From: Tubulanus polymorphus
Lineage: Eukaryota; Nemertea; Palaeonemertea; Tubulaniformes; Tubulanidae
Direction of reading: 5' to 3'
NCBI RefSeq assembly: GCF_964204645.1
Contig: NC_134026.1
Location: forward strand, 620,001 to 684,000
DNA: 64,000 nt
In this document: piece by piece, positions 25,760-39,300 of the stretch
Layout of the letters: every line of letters starts with the position of its first letter
Numbering within the stretch: the first letter of the stretch is position 1
Translations under genes and position numbers: made by a program
Notes under the pieces: model-generated
Database searches by the model: none
Told to the model about the DNA's origin: nothing
What the model saw: only the letters and a program-made list of their open reading frames with translations

Positions 25760-28450
25760 TCTAAGGACATTGTTTGATACAAAAAAAACTCAAGAAGAAA
25801 TTAACGACTCAATAACTGTGTATGTGAAATGCGTTCTAGTGAATCTATTTTGGTATCTACACAAGGGCTACCAATCTACGATGCACTCACTGAGAGACTA
25901 CCTACTGGATTAGTGGAAGTTGGCCAATGATGCTGGTTCATCACTTTAGATACAATTTGCCCCATTTTTTTTCAAAAATCCATAGAGCTAATTGAATGAA
26001 GAATAGAATAGAAACTTAAAAATAAATTGTCAAATAGAATTTTCCTAAGAAAACATGTTTTAGAAATCCATTATGCTGCAATTGTATCGAAAATGCTGCA
26101 GGATTATTCAAAAATTTCTTTGTTTCCTATAAAGGAAAGTTAAGGGAGAACATTGAATAATAATTATTTTAGTTTAAAGAGAAGATATGAAAAGAGTTTC
26201 TGCTGCATAAATCTGATTACAGGGGTGAGATTGATGTAGAAAATATGAATAGAAATTTAAATTTCTGTGAAGAAATATGGAAATTTTCAAAAATGCTGAT
26301 GATTTTCATGTGCTTTTCTGAATTTTCTCACTGTTTTAAGAAGCACCTTCATTTAGGCCTTTTGTTTTTGAACTTCCAAAGTCTATCAATTTCATAGACC
26401 ACAAGTGTCTTTGCTTCTTGTCATTGTGGCAACTAAGCACTGTTTCCTGTTGCAAGATCAAAGGCTTATTTGTATTCATATTTTGAAAAATTCTTGTGAA
26501 AGATTAAAAAATGGCAAAAAAATGACAATGAGAAAATTCTACTTTACACCAATCTCATCTGTGTGATTGTGGAATGTGAAATGGATGAATGTTTGTGTCG
26601 ATTCTTGAATAATATACTTAAGGGTGTTGTAAAATAAATGTGCACCAAATCCTGTCTTATCACGTGTTCTTATATAATACAATACTTACCACGACCACCG
26701 TTCATAATCAAACCTACACGAAATCGAAATATTTTTTAAAGTATTTACCTTCATTTTTGTTTGCTGGTGAAACATTTCCTTTTGAGATTCGTCGAAATGA
26801 TTTCGTATTTCTGAAATATTTTACTTCAATTTATCATCCGTCCAGGTTGGAGTTTATATCAATAAGAATCCATATGAAAACAATATTTTACAAGATTTGA
26901 AATAACCATCTTCGTGAAGTCCATATCCTCGATGAGATTTATCCGTTATTTTTTAATCTGCAACGTTTACTGTAGAAATTACAATTGTTTTTTTTTTTTC
27001 CTAGTATATGTGCTTGAGAAATCTTCCCACCTTCGTCGAAATTTTAAAGTTTTGAATATTACGTAGAGGTTTTTTGCCTCAGTTCAGTACAAATGTAAGT
27101 AGTATACAGTAGACTCTGGTTATTAGGCAGCCGATTGCCTCGGATTGTCATTGCATGCCTCGAACAAAATATTTAAAATTTGCTTATTCCAATTCTTGCA
27201 ATGACAATCCATTGTTGCTGCGACTCCTCTGAGAAAATTATTCTCGCTACATCTCGGACGTGTGGAGTCTTCTGTTGTATGCTGTGCCTGGAAAATATGT
27301 AGCCGTCCAATACTATTAATGTGTTCTATCTGTGAGGATGGTTTATATTCATCAACTCATTGTACTTATTTATTTACAGTTTAGAACTCTGTTCAGATCA
27401 GAATTAATCATGAGCTGCAGAGTTAAACATTTTATCAGAGTCCGAGAGGATTTAGGATATCCAGTTGACCCTATCCTCATCCTAATTATGTTGTCCTAAA
27501 TGATTAAATATTGATTGTTGAAATAAGCCTGTGACTTATTTGTAGAGAGGACAGAAAGGTTCCTAGCTATCTGACCTGCCCTTATGTACTTATTCATTTC
27601 TGATTTTTTGTTCCTTTAACACAATTACCAGTATTGTGCAGCGATACATCACTCTTTCTCAGACATTGTAACTTGTCAAATTCCTTAATGTTTATATTTG
27701 ACTGAATAATAAACAGGAAAAGTCCTAATTTGTGATATGCAGCTCTGATGTTTTCTTTCTTGTTGTTCTCCATAAAGTTGTGCATCATTGAGGGATGACC
27801 TCTTCACCGTGATAACTGACTACAGAAATAAACTCGTGTCATCCTAGGAAAATTGAAGCGAAGCCCTAGCACTACAAAAATGGAATTCTGCAAAGGAGCT
27901 GATTCTCCATTTGAGAATTTAAATTGCAGCGGAAACTTTATATTTTGTAACAACATTTTTATTGGTAAAATTAAAAACAAATATAGCAGGTAATAATAAC
28001 GATGAACAAAGTAGTTCTTCACAAATTCAATACATGTACAATACAATACTTTGCCGTTGCTAATAATAGATTTCAATAAAGTTTCATAAAATGCTATTTG
28101 GACAGAACATTAACGTAGAGCAGTGTTGTTTCAATTCAATGAATTCTACTAAATTTCACTGTTAACGATATCAAAAGCAGACGGATATGAAACGTTTGAA
28201 ATACACGTAACCTAGAAATAGGTCAGCCTATAACTTATGGCGTTTAACAATTAATATATAGGTGGACAAATTCTCTAGAAATGTTTGAGTTTCTTTTTGA
28301 TACAAATACTATTCCCCATAATTTCACAATACACATTGAAAGATGGTTGGTTCTATAACATATAAATACCTAAAGGTTTTACGAAGAGAGGGGTGCAGAA
28401 ATTCTCTATAGAAATTGATTCAGGATTTTTTGGTTACGGTAGTTGAATAT
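25760..28450. other. Intergenic/3' UTR region
   Basis: Downstream of ARL3 on + and of IDH3B on -, with no supported gene. It contains a solitary TACAGTAGACTCTG end of a pogo/Tigger-like element at 27105-27118 and AT-rich sequence. ORFs such as 26640-26900 and 27804-28076 have no domain features. Confidence 0.5.
27107..27118 (+). repeat. Solo pogo/Tigger-like terminal motif
   Basis: CAGTAGACTCTG preceded by TA, identical to the left terminus of the element at 30018-30181. No matching inverted end was found in the following kilobase, so this is a truncated copy or chance match. Confidence 0.4.
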
Positions 28451-31400
28451 TTAGACAGATAATTCGTCGACTATAGCTAGTGTATAATCCGTAGTAGTTG
28501 AATAGCCTCCCATATCTGGTGTTCTCACCTACAAAACAAACAAATCATATATTCAACTTTATGTCCCTGCAGTGCATGCTACAATGTATATCTGTTGAAA
28601 TAAATTAAACATTTCATAAAAGCGCTGAAATATTGGTTGATGCTGCATCTATTAAATTAAACTGTGCAAAGATTTACACAACTGTGAATGGAGCATCATT
28701 TCTTTTCAGAGAATAATTTGATTCTGAGAACCTCAGCTAAATCATAACAAAGCATCTCTGAAACTTATATTCAATGGTATGAAAACATGGACCGGGTAGC
28801 TATAAATACCTAATAGGTTTATTTCATAATATTCCAATTTCTGCTGGTAAATTTGATAAAGACAGTTCGGCTAATGCAATCATATTTGTAACCAAAATTG
28901 ATTAGGTTTAAGCCAATCACGCGCAAGCTTATCGAATAGTCATTTCAGGCAGATGTGAATTCACAAACAGAAAGCTAAATCATGAATGTAACTGCTAAAA
29001 TGGTGCAGTCATATTGGTCTCATTTTATACAAGATTTTCCTCAAAGTCCGGTTCGTAATTTCAACCGTAGATTATTTCTGTACGGATTCCCGTTCGTATA
29101 TATATGCGGTTACACGGGGAACTGTTTATCGGTAATTGTCATTTTGCGTCGGAGAATTCGCAGACGATCGTACGCGGTTTACATGACGATGTTAGCGCTC
29201 TCCGACTCGTATTGTCTGACCGGTAAATTCATGGGTTGGATCAACGTAGCGTCGTTTGCTCGCCGAGGTAAACCGACCATCACGTTCCATAGTTACGCCG
29301 CCTGCGTCCTACTGGAATATCCGCTGAACGTATTCTTCAACGTCAGCATTTTTATGATAGTCGCGATCACCGTAGAACGTTTGGTTATTATAAAATGGCC
29401 GTTTTTAGGCCGTAGAATTTGTCAACCCAGGTCAGCGCGAGTGATCACGCTGGTTATGTTCGTCGTAGCGCTCGTATTAAACTGTATTCAATTCTTTACG
29501 ATAAACTACGACGTAAAACACGGTTGCCACGCGACGAACGTAACGAATCCCGTACGCTATATTTTCGCGTTGTCGTTCGCGACTCTAGCGACTTACGGCC
29601 CGCTTATAATCATTCTAACAATCAACGTAATAATCGTTGTTTCTATCATTCGCAAAAAGTCGATCGGAACGGGTGAAATTCAAACGATCAACGCGACTAA
29701 AGTAACAATTACAGTCGTTATCGTATCGTTCACGTTTCTAGCGTTACTATTACCGGAAACTATACTCGTTATTTACCAATCGACGAATCCTCATTTAGCG
29801 CCGATTCTGTCGGCTATATTCGAAACGACGATGCTTCTATTTTCAATAAACTACGCTTGTAACTTTTATCTGTACGTTTTAGTCGGGAACGAAATACGCA
29901 AAGAATTCATCGAAATGATCGCGAATATGATGAAATAAATCAATGATACTGACGTAATTAGATTATTCAGATCTAAGTACGTATCAGATTAAACTAACGT
30001 GTATCAGATACTTGATACAGTAGACTCTGCTTGCCTCATATCTCACAGGACCAATAGATACTTAGAGGTTAGAATTGTGGGGCAGTTGGAACAAAGATGG
30101 GTCGATCACAATGAATTGAATGAGGAGTAAATTTGTAATATATTGTCAAACAATCAACTCCACCATAAACAGAGTCTACTGTATGTACTTCACAGCTCTG
30201 AGTATTGAGCTTTCCACTATCAGATTTCATACAATTTGGAAGCTAATCCCACAAAGACAACTTCAGGTTCTAGTCAAACGAAACAAACGCATAAAACACA
30301 CCGACATAAGCGCAATGGAAAATTAGGAAATAATACATTACCTTTCCGGCTTTGATGACTTTCATAATAGAATTCACAATCATATCACTATGAAACTCTA
30401 GATGCATATGTTTCAACATGCTAGCAGCACCTAACAACATCGCTGTAGGATTAGCGATATCACGACCTACAGCCTGAGCGTATGGATGTCTGGCACCCTA
30501 AATAAAAATATCATTTCATTACATTAAAATATTTGAAGATTTTATCATCGAATGTTTTTTCATCTAATCAATTCAGATGAACACTTACCGGTTCAAATAT
30601 AGCTACATCGTGACTGTAACTTTCTCCCGGCACTACACCAGCGCCCCCTACCAGTCCTGCTGCTAGATTGTCCACGATATTACCGTATAAATTGGGCATC
30701 ACCATGACATCAAACTGACGAGGGTTTGAAACCAACTAGAAAATAAACTGTGTATGAATGATCATCATATCTCGAGGCAAATTATCTCCAGAATTATATT
30801 ATCAATAATCATTACCTGCATACAACAATTATCAATAATCATTGACTCAAATTCTATAGTTGGGTACAACTTAGAAACCTCAGAACAACATTCCAGAAAC
30901 AGACCATCACCCAGCTTCCTACAAAATCAGAAATATCCATGAAGCAATCCAAAAATAATTGTTTGCTTGCAGTAACACCTTACCAAGTTTTCAGGCAGGT
31001 AGTTTTTTTGGCCAAATTTCATAATAACGAGTAAAACTTACATGATGTTAGCTTTATGTACAGCGGTGACCTTCTTACGGTCGTGTTTAGTCGCAAAATC
31101 AAAAGCGAACTTGGCGATTCTCAGTGAGTTCGCGCGTGTGATGATCTTCAATGATTCTACAACTCCTTTAACACTCTACAAAACAATCGAACGAGTTGTA
31201 AAATGTCAATATCATGAAAGTTGAAAAACATTTGGAAGAAATGATGATAAACGCACTTGATGTTCGAGAGCGCTGTATTCTCCTTCAGTCTGTTCACGTA
31301 TGATGACAAAATCTAGATTCTTATGTCGTGTTTGAACTCCTGGGAGACTCTTGATTAAAACTACATTCGCAAATAAATCAAGACTTCGCCTGGAAGTAAA

Positions 31401-33051
31401 ATATAATGAGTGTGAAGCAAGGTCCAATTGATACACAATCACAGCAAACTAAGCATCCTTTGTCAGAACAAAGATTATAATTCTTCTGACAATATTTACC
31501 TTAATTTCATGTTTAAAGTTTCTAGGATTCCGCCCTGAAATCCTGATGGTGTAGCTATAATACCCTTTAAACCGACTCGGTTCTTTTGAAATGATTCGAC
31601 TGCAGTATCGACTTCAGCGCTCTGTACATGCTGTACTTCACTGCAGAAAAAAAGTCAACAGTCAAATACAGTCCAACTTACGTAAGTCCTAGCTCTTGTA
31701 TGATACCTAATAATTTACGTGCCTTACGGCAAATGTATTTTTTTATATACTAGAATTTTGTAAAACTAACCTCAAGAAAATCTCTTCAAAGTCGACAGGG
31801 ACACCGGCTGCCGTGAAAACTGTTCTTACACAGTTCATCAATTCGGATCCGATACCATCACCGGGTACCATGGTAACCGTCTGACGACCTTCCGGTTTAG
31901 AAACGGGTTGAGTTGTCGGCTGAATGAAGATGAATAAAAAATTAATTTTCTTTTTCGCAAACTAGAATATTTGAATGATAGGTAAAATTTTCTAAAAATA
32001 GAAAGAAAAACCATGCTCTAGAATAGAAATATCAGAAAACAGGCCTTAGTTCCACATTTCTGAATTTGATAGTCAGAATTTTTATCTCAAGTGAAAATAT
32101 CGTAAGACGAACAAATGTTAAACCAATGTCTGTGGAAGTGGGTCCTGAATAGATGGGGAACAAGAGGAGAAAAACACTATCTGGATTAGTAATACTACAA
32201 ACAGATCTATAAATCAAAATATTTGAAATGACACGATAAAATATTGATACTGAATTGACAGCTTCTCAGGACGAGATATTGACAAACAAAAATAAACTAA
32301 AAACAAATAGATTAGTAGGATGACTGTTTATATATATATATATATATATATATACATACGAAAACAAATATTTAATGATTCTATATTTAACATATTTTTT
32401 TACTTCACCTTATCTTGAACCTGATTTATTTAGAAAAATAAACAAATCACAAAATATCAATTTTCAATTGAATCTAGCTACACATTACAGAATTGAATGA
32501 TTTCCTGTAGTAGTTTACTTACAGATGGTGATGATTGGATTGATGATATTGATAAAACACGTGTAGCTACATTTTGAATCTGAAAAGAAATGAAAAGTCA
32601 CAATAGGCCCTATGTCAAAATCATCAGGATGTCAAAATAACACTTCGCTGATTGGCTTTTTGGGATACATTGATAGTTCCTGGGGATCTTGCAATCATAT
32701 TCATGTTGCAAGAAAGAAGCAATCAGTAAATGATGACAATGAGCCCTATTTAAATTGTTGTAACGGAAATTTACGGTTTTGGAAAGCGGGCTCGAAAACG
32801 TATACTAGTCTAAGGGGCTAAATCACACAATTATTGATCGGTTTTTTTCGGTACATAGTTTGACTTCTCAACTAAAACAGCTCTTTTTGTACCAAATTCA
32901 ATGACGTCATGGCAATTCTAAACGCATTCTTAGTTTAGAGCTTGATGGGTGTTTTTCAGGGTGTCACTAATTCTACTATAATCGATGTCCGTACCTGGAT
33001 ATTCTTAGATAAAAGGCGAAAACCTCGAAACATTGGAAATAACGACGCCAT
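28451..33051 (-). CDS. IDH3B: Isocitrate dehydrogenase [NAD+] subunit beta, mitochondrial
   Basis: Exons (minus): 32995-33051, 32523-32579, 31771-31919, 31500-31640, 31257-31389, 31042-31175, 30816-30918, 30589-30735, 30342-30497, 28451-28528; 384 residues (human IDH3B 385). A structural/regulatory subunit of the TCA-cycle enzyme oxidising isocitrate to 2-oxoglutarate. Residues 1-38, spread over two tiny exons, are Arg/Ser-rich without acidic residues (transit peptide). Diagnostic stretches: [100 protein letters not shown]. The ending [16 protein letters not shown] follows IDH3B rather than IDH3A or IDH3G. The last intron (28529-30341) is the largest and contains a GPCR gene on the other strand. 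Confidence 0.95.
28982..29938 (+). CDS. Class A (rhodopsin-like) GPCR, intronless, nested in IDH3B intron
   Basis: 318 residues in one exon from an ATG. Seven hydrophobic segments are visible: TM1 ([13 protein letters not shown], with the GN motif), TM2 ([13 protein letters not shown]), TM3 with the disulphide Cys then [14 protein letters not shown], so ER-L replaces DRY, TM4, an ECL2 Cys (KHGC), TM5 ([11 protein letters not shown]), TM6 ([11 protein letters not shown], lacking the usual CWxP) and TM7 ([10 protein letters not shown], lacking the Pro of NPxxY). The style is that of lophotrochozoan orphan peptide/FMRFamide-receptor-like GPCRs; the ligand is unknown. The open frame, the matching topology and CpG-richer codon use than the surrounding intron argue for a functional gene. 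Confidence 0.85.
   Translation: MNVTAKMVQSYWSHFIQDFPQSPVRNFNRRLFLYGFPFVYICGYTGNCLSVIVILRRRIRRRSYAVYMTMLALSDSYCLTGKFMGWINVASFARRGKPTITFHSYAACVLLEYPLNVFFNVSIFMIVAITVERLVIIKWPFLGRRICQPRSARVITLVMFVVALVLNCIQFFTINYDVKHGCHATNVTNPVRYIFALSFATLATYGPLIIILTINVIIVVSIIRKKSIGTGEIQTINATKVTITVVIVSFTFLALLLPETILVIYQSTNPHLAPILSAIFETTMLLFSINYACNFYLYVLVGNEIRKEFIEMIANMMK
30018..30181. mobile_element. Pogo/Tigger-like MITE, 164 bp
   Basis: Perfect 12-bp terminal inverted repeats CAGTAGACTCTG (30018-30029) and CAGAGTCTACTG (30170-30181), flanked by TA on both sides (30016-30017, 30182-30183), as expected of Tc1/mariner-pogo target duplication. It has no coding capacity and sits in the large IDH3B intron just downstream of the nested GPCR. 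Confidence 0.75.
32329..32354. repeat. (TA)n microsatellite
   Basis: About 13 TA units in an IDH3B intron. Confidence 0.9.
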
Positions 33052-33344
33052 CTTGTTTTTGTCAATATAGCTTAATTTGATTTAATTTGTAATAATTTCT
33101 AAAGCGCAATTTATAAGTGATTGTAGCGATAAAATGATATTAAAGCACTGAAGATGATTAACAATATGTCTAACGTTAGCTAGAAGCTACTAGAATAAGC
33201 AGAAAATATAGAAATTCAGAATAAATATATTCAATTCAATTCATGGCCGGAAGTGGTGTCTCCGCCATCTTTGTGTCGCGGAGTTGCATGTGAGCGCTTT
33301 TTCGGGAATCATTTGGGTCCTCTGCTTAATACCCGTGTAAAATC
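33052..33344. promoter_or_regulatory. Divergent promoter region IDH3B/NUP153
   Basis: 293 bp separate the start codons of two housekeeping genes on opposite strands. No canonical TATA box at a sensible distance was seen for either; the NUP153-proximal part (33241-33344) is richer in CpG. Co-regulation is inferred from layout. Confidence 0.6.
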
Positions 33345-36300
33345 ATGTCAGACGATGGAGTTGGTAAAATGAAACAGAAGAAGTCGCACGGTCACAGCAG
33401 TGCTTCAGCTAAACCTTACGACCGGAATAGACACAACAAGGTAACTTTGTTTTTACGATTCAAATTTCAAAACCACAAACCCGCGACTTTTTCCGGTCGG
33501 CCCGCTTACACCAGCAGGACAGGATCAACACGCATGGGATTCAATGCTAGATCGTTCCATTTTAACTCCATTTGTAGTCGCTGTAGTTTGTTTACAGGTT
33601 TCACGAATTCTTGTGGAAATCAGTCATGTCAAATAGGATGTCAATGCATCATGTCAGAGAGATGAGATGCCACCGGCCACGGCACCAGCACTCAGCAGGC
33701 TCTGTCCCTCTCTGCTCTACTTGGCCCTGTCTGTGTGCCTCCCTAGATAAACCCTATAATATGCAGCCCCCTGAAATACCAGCATAAAGTGAACATTTCA
33801 ATTTTCATATTTCAGTCGTTCTTGGGAAGAGTATCTGATACAGTGAGGGATATACTATCACCGTCATGGCTTTTAGACGCGGTCAGTTCATTAAAACCGG
33901 CAAACATTCCACAACAAACTACAAATAGTCTGCAATATTCAGTAAGTATTTCAACTATATTCAATGTAACAGGGTGTGTAACGGCGTTCCTACTAGGTCA
34001 GCTAGCGGAAATATTCCCTCACTCATGGCTCAGCGGTAGAGCGTCTGCCTTGGACGCCAATAGTTCGAACGTCGGGAAGGACAGATATTTCTTCCTGTTA
34101 CATTCACAATGTAGGCTGGGTTCTTTAGAGAATTATAGAATTCAGCGAATTGCCCCGGCCTCCTGTAAGATTCAGGTTATTTGACTAACTTTTTAAACTA
34201 TTTTCAGCAATTCAATCCTAGTATAGATGTGACAGCTCCGGCTACAACTGCTTCTAAATCATCAGCATTTCCTTCTACATCGACTGCACTCTCATCACAT
34301 TCGAGTTTATTGAATCATCGAAATGCTGGTGTATTTTCTGGCAGTAGTTTCTCTCCATATCAGCCGCGTGATTTCGGTTCTTTCAAACCACGAGGTAAGA
34401 GGAGAATATAGCGCGTCATTATTTACTAAACTAGATGTTCTAAGTTTGTTTTTCTAATAAAATTGTGCCTTTAATATTTGATAACTGATACAAACATTAA
34501 ATATAAATGGTTTGCTTAGATACATTAAGTACATTATTAGCAATACTTTATAAATACGTTGTAAATGAATGTTCTAAATAAGTCCATATCAATCTAGAAA
34601 AGGACAAGCAAAAAATAATCTCTGAATCGGTTGGTTGTTACATCAGGACCATTTTTCTGCTTTGATTGCCTGTCAATCACGGCAGTGTGTCTAGCTGGAC
34701 CTGTGATAACAGTTGATTCAAAAATGTGTGTGATAGCACTGCATTTATTCAGTCCATTTAAATTAATTGGTTCATTCCAGGTGCTAATTAGAACAGACTA
34801 ATGTTAGGCTTATTGATATGTTTCTCATATATTTCCCTGAATTTCCGTGTTAAATTGTATTTATTCATGAAGCGTAACTAATTCCCATTTCGTATAACTT
34901 CGCTCATTGTTGTGAGTTTATATTATTACTGTTTAGTCTACCCCTATACATAGACCTGCAGTATACGCCGTTAAAACTCATTTTATGGGAAACCATTTTT
35001 CAGTTTCTGCTGAAAGCAGACCTTCGGACCCGGAATCTAGTCGTCCGGTAACTATAGACCAAGCCGATACATCGGATAGTTTTCTATGTCAGAGATCATC
35101 ACAATTCACTGATGAACCATCGACTAGTGACTTAACGTTTGCAGGTATTTGACAGTGGATGTTTATATTGGAATCGATCAAATTAGATTTGGATATTTTT
35201 TTAGTTTGAATATCGATGTATTTTGTAGATAAAAGTCAACATCTAGAAATGAACGGTCCACGTAATATACCAACACCGTACCGTACGCCCGGTCCAGGAT
35301 TTAAATCATCTTTATTTACACCATTTAGAGTAAGTTGTTGCCCCTAAACCCTAACACTACTAACAGTTTCCCAGCTCATATTATTGGAGAAAATCTAGGT
35401 TGACGATGGAAGTACTATCATACTAGTAGTATCATCTACTACTAAACCTTACCCCTAGCAGTGTCATCATAAGTGAATATTTCACGCTATTCAATAGGTG
35501 CTGCTATCTTTCAATAGTGATTTGAGCTAAATTACAAAGATACACTGCTGGTACTGATACTGAACAAACATAGAACCTGTTTTTGTTGTGGACTCAATAA
35601 TAAACAGTTACTTATCTTGCCCTAGCTGTGGTGTATGGTTAGTGAATATTTCACACTATGCTGCTATCTTTGAATAGTGATTTTAGCTAAATTACAAAGA
35701 TACACAGCTGGGTACAGATACTGATAGAACCTGTTTCTGTTGTCGACTCAATGATAAACAGTTTGATTGTTTTTCAGAAAACTGATGAAGATACGAGTTC
35801 CGGATCAATAGTGAATAGTAGTTTAAACGAGATGTCGCGATTATCTCCGTATTATCCGGGTAAAACTGTGTACGGTGGATCTTCAACTCATAGAAAAACT
35901 AGACTCAAACCTAACAGTCCATATCAGGTACGTAGCAGCCGTAAAACTGGCTTAGATACGGGTACATTTATATATAATCCTTATAGATTAAGGAAAATTG
36001 GGGGAATTCTGGCTCTTTTCTTGAAAATGAAGGAAAAGTCAGGAAGGGAATTTTTGTCGTCTTGTTCTTGCTGGTGATGAGTGGAACAATGATCCGTCTC
36101 CACTCCAGAATATATCATACATCATAATTTGATTAGGTAATTTTAGATTTCTGAACCATTTAATAATGATTCACGTTACAGATGGCTGTTCCGTTGAAGC
36201 GTGTTACAGCGCGTCCCACGCGAGCATCATCAAACTCAGTCACCAGTTCAACAGCTAGAAAAATACTAAATACATTAGAAAGCATGTCGTCAGTACTACA

Positions 36301-39300
36301 GGTAATCTATTCATTAAACTACCATAAACATTGCAAATATGCCAGGAAAACTCAGGGAATTTGACACATTTTACCAAAAACCTGGAAAACTCTGGGAATT
36401 TGGATAATGCTATTGACCACATATTTCTTTATCATTACGTGTTTCAATGAAAATGGAATGAATTGTAACATTCTTAACCTAGAAATGTTGTAATTGTTTT
36501 TTAGGATGCGAAGAAAATACCATCGTACTCGGCAACAAATACCTCTTCAGCATTTTCAGTAAGTTACATGTGTATAATTTGAAGTCTTTCTTATTCAAAC
36601 TATCTTCACATGCTTAAATCTGTATTATTTATTATTGCACACTTTTAGGCGGATAGTTATCGTTCCAAGCATACCCCATATAAAAATTTGGTAAGTTCAT
36701 CGTTACCTAGACTGAATGCAAAGTACACGTCGTATCTACCGGTGATGCAGCAAATATCGAGAAAAATAAGAGAATTTGTTTGATAGCTTTGAATGTATAT
36801 TTGTAGGGTCCCCCGGTGAATAGGTTGAACATATCGACTCCTGCATCTCACGCCAAAATGTGGCAACCTCCGACTACTGAAAAGGTATCATTTGACAATT
36901 CAATTAAGATATATTGCAGCGAAGTACGAGACGTTTCAAATCAGTACCGGTAATTGGGACGATGAGATAAATCTATCATCATTGTTCCTGTCACTTTGAA
37001 TCAATGAAATCAAACTGAACCTTCAATAACTGGGACTAATGAGTAATTTGTTATCTACATAATTTGATGTATATTTTGTAGGTATTGTTTAAAGAGACTC
37101 CGCAGTCGTCTAAAGCTTCGAGCGGTAAGATGAGACGAGAGAAAGGTTCTCATTATTCCGCGAAACGACTCGAGGAGGAAGACCAAGAATTAAATTTACC
37201 GGAATTACCAACCGGATTCACTCTGCCTGTAAATAGTAATATCCAATTAAACATCGGTACTCGATTCAATCATCAGGATACGACAGACGATGATACTCCT
37301 CGCAGTCCGACGTTTACGTTCTCGACTCCGATCGAAAAATCAACACCATCGAATTCATCGAAGAAAATATCTGATACTAGTGTGGTAAGTGTCGGTGGAA
37401 ACTTCATTTAACGGTTACTGTTTAGGCTAAACAAAAATGATACCTTGTTTCTCCGCAGCGGCCGGGTCATTTTAGTAAAATATGATAAAATTTGTAAACA
37501 GTTCATTTCTATAGCGGCCGGGTCTGTTATGGGAAAATTGATCACGATTTTTAAAATAGTAATGTATAGGGTAGATAGGCGGCCGGCCGGGTCAACTTTT
37601 AAACTCAGCAGAGCGGAAAAACAAGTTATCAATTTTTTTTAGCCTTATATCAGGGTTCTTACAGATCAGGAATATCAGGGAATTCTGTCTGTATTTTTGA
37701 AAATCGGGTAATTGTTTTGGTGTCTTGTTGTTGTTGGTGACGAGGAAGAAACCGCTGCCATTGAGGATCAGGGATTCAAGGGCCCTAGAAATATCAAAGG
37801 GATTTAGAAAAACTTGATCTATAACTATATATAATATGTATAGAAAACTAATGATGATTTTTGCTGCAGGATTTCAAATTCAGCACACCTATACACGTAG
37901 AGAAAGAGAATGGAAATGAACCTAACAGCGATATTACTGTACCATCTACTAAAACTTCAGGTTTCCTGTTTGGAGCGAAAGGTATGGGCCGTTTCATGAT
38001 AAAAAAGGAAATAATACCATAACTACTGATTGCCCGTAAATTTGGATCGTTTATTTTTGTAGCTAAATCGGTTTTGAGTCCGATATCTTCAGAAACTCCG
38101 TTGATAATGAAGTCTGGTAGTGTATTAGGTGCATTAAAAAGTGAGTATAAATTTACATAAAAATAGTTCTTTTTCGCATCAAGTCAATAACCTATAAATC
38201 ATCTTAGTACAATAGCCCTTACACTCAGACATGGAGAATAGATTATAAGATTAAAAAGCTCAATGTATACGACAAAAAAGATTAAAAACAAAATTTATTG
38301 AAAAATCAAAAGTCAATATTTTCGATTCCTCTCTAGAAACCATCATCTTTGAAATTTGTGTATCTTATAAAATGTATGTAAATCATGTATTCATATTTAA
38401 TTTGTAGCTAATGACAAAAATACTAATGCGATGATGAAACCAGCAAATGAACTAAAGAAGGGAAGTGTTATGGATATTCTTAAGAAAGGTACGAATCAAT
38501 CTCTACCAGTATTCAGTTTAATGTTCCATAGTTTTTGACCTCCTTTGTTTGTGGTTTTAGGAAGCATTGATAATTCATTTGGTGCGAAACCGGCTCAGGT
38601 TATAAAGACATCAGGCAGTGTTATGGATATTCTCGGAGCTGCTTCTAAACCGGTGAGTTATTGAAAATATTTACTTGTTTTAAATGACAACCTTTCCCGG
38701 TAGAAATGACCAAACAATGATTGAGTTCATGAATTAGTTGAATTAATTCAAAATCAATTACTGTGAGAACTAGGGCAAAGTCACCAGGTTTTTTGAACCA
38801 TGAAAATTAGTTTCACATGAGAGTAGTGTCTGTGTAAGATAACAAACATTCGATTGAATGGTTGATAGGTATTTCATTCGATTTTAAAGAAAAAGTTTCA
38901 TTTTTCAGAAATCGTCGACTATGATTTCGTTAGCAGATCAATTTAAGAAACCGGAAGGAAGTTGGGAATGTAATTCATGTTTGGTCGTCAATAAATCAAC
39001 AGATAGTAAATGTGTAGCGTGCACAGCCAGTAAACCAGTCGCGGCTGTAAACTCATCAGTAATCACCAGTAAATCTTCTACCTCGAACAATTCAATATTC
39101 AAAACGAACTCAGACATCGATTTACTCGAGCGTTTTAAACCTCCCGCGACTAACTGGGAATGTCCGGTGTGTATGATCAGTAATAAATCTGAGGCTATGA
39201 AATGTATAGCATGTGAAACGACTAAGCCAGGGGGAGGTGCTAAACCAGGGGGAGGTGCTAAACTACCCAGTCTAGGAGATATGTTCAAAAAACAAACTGA

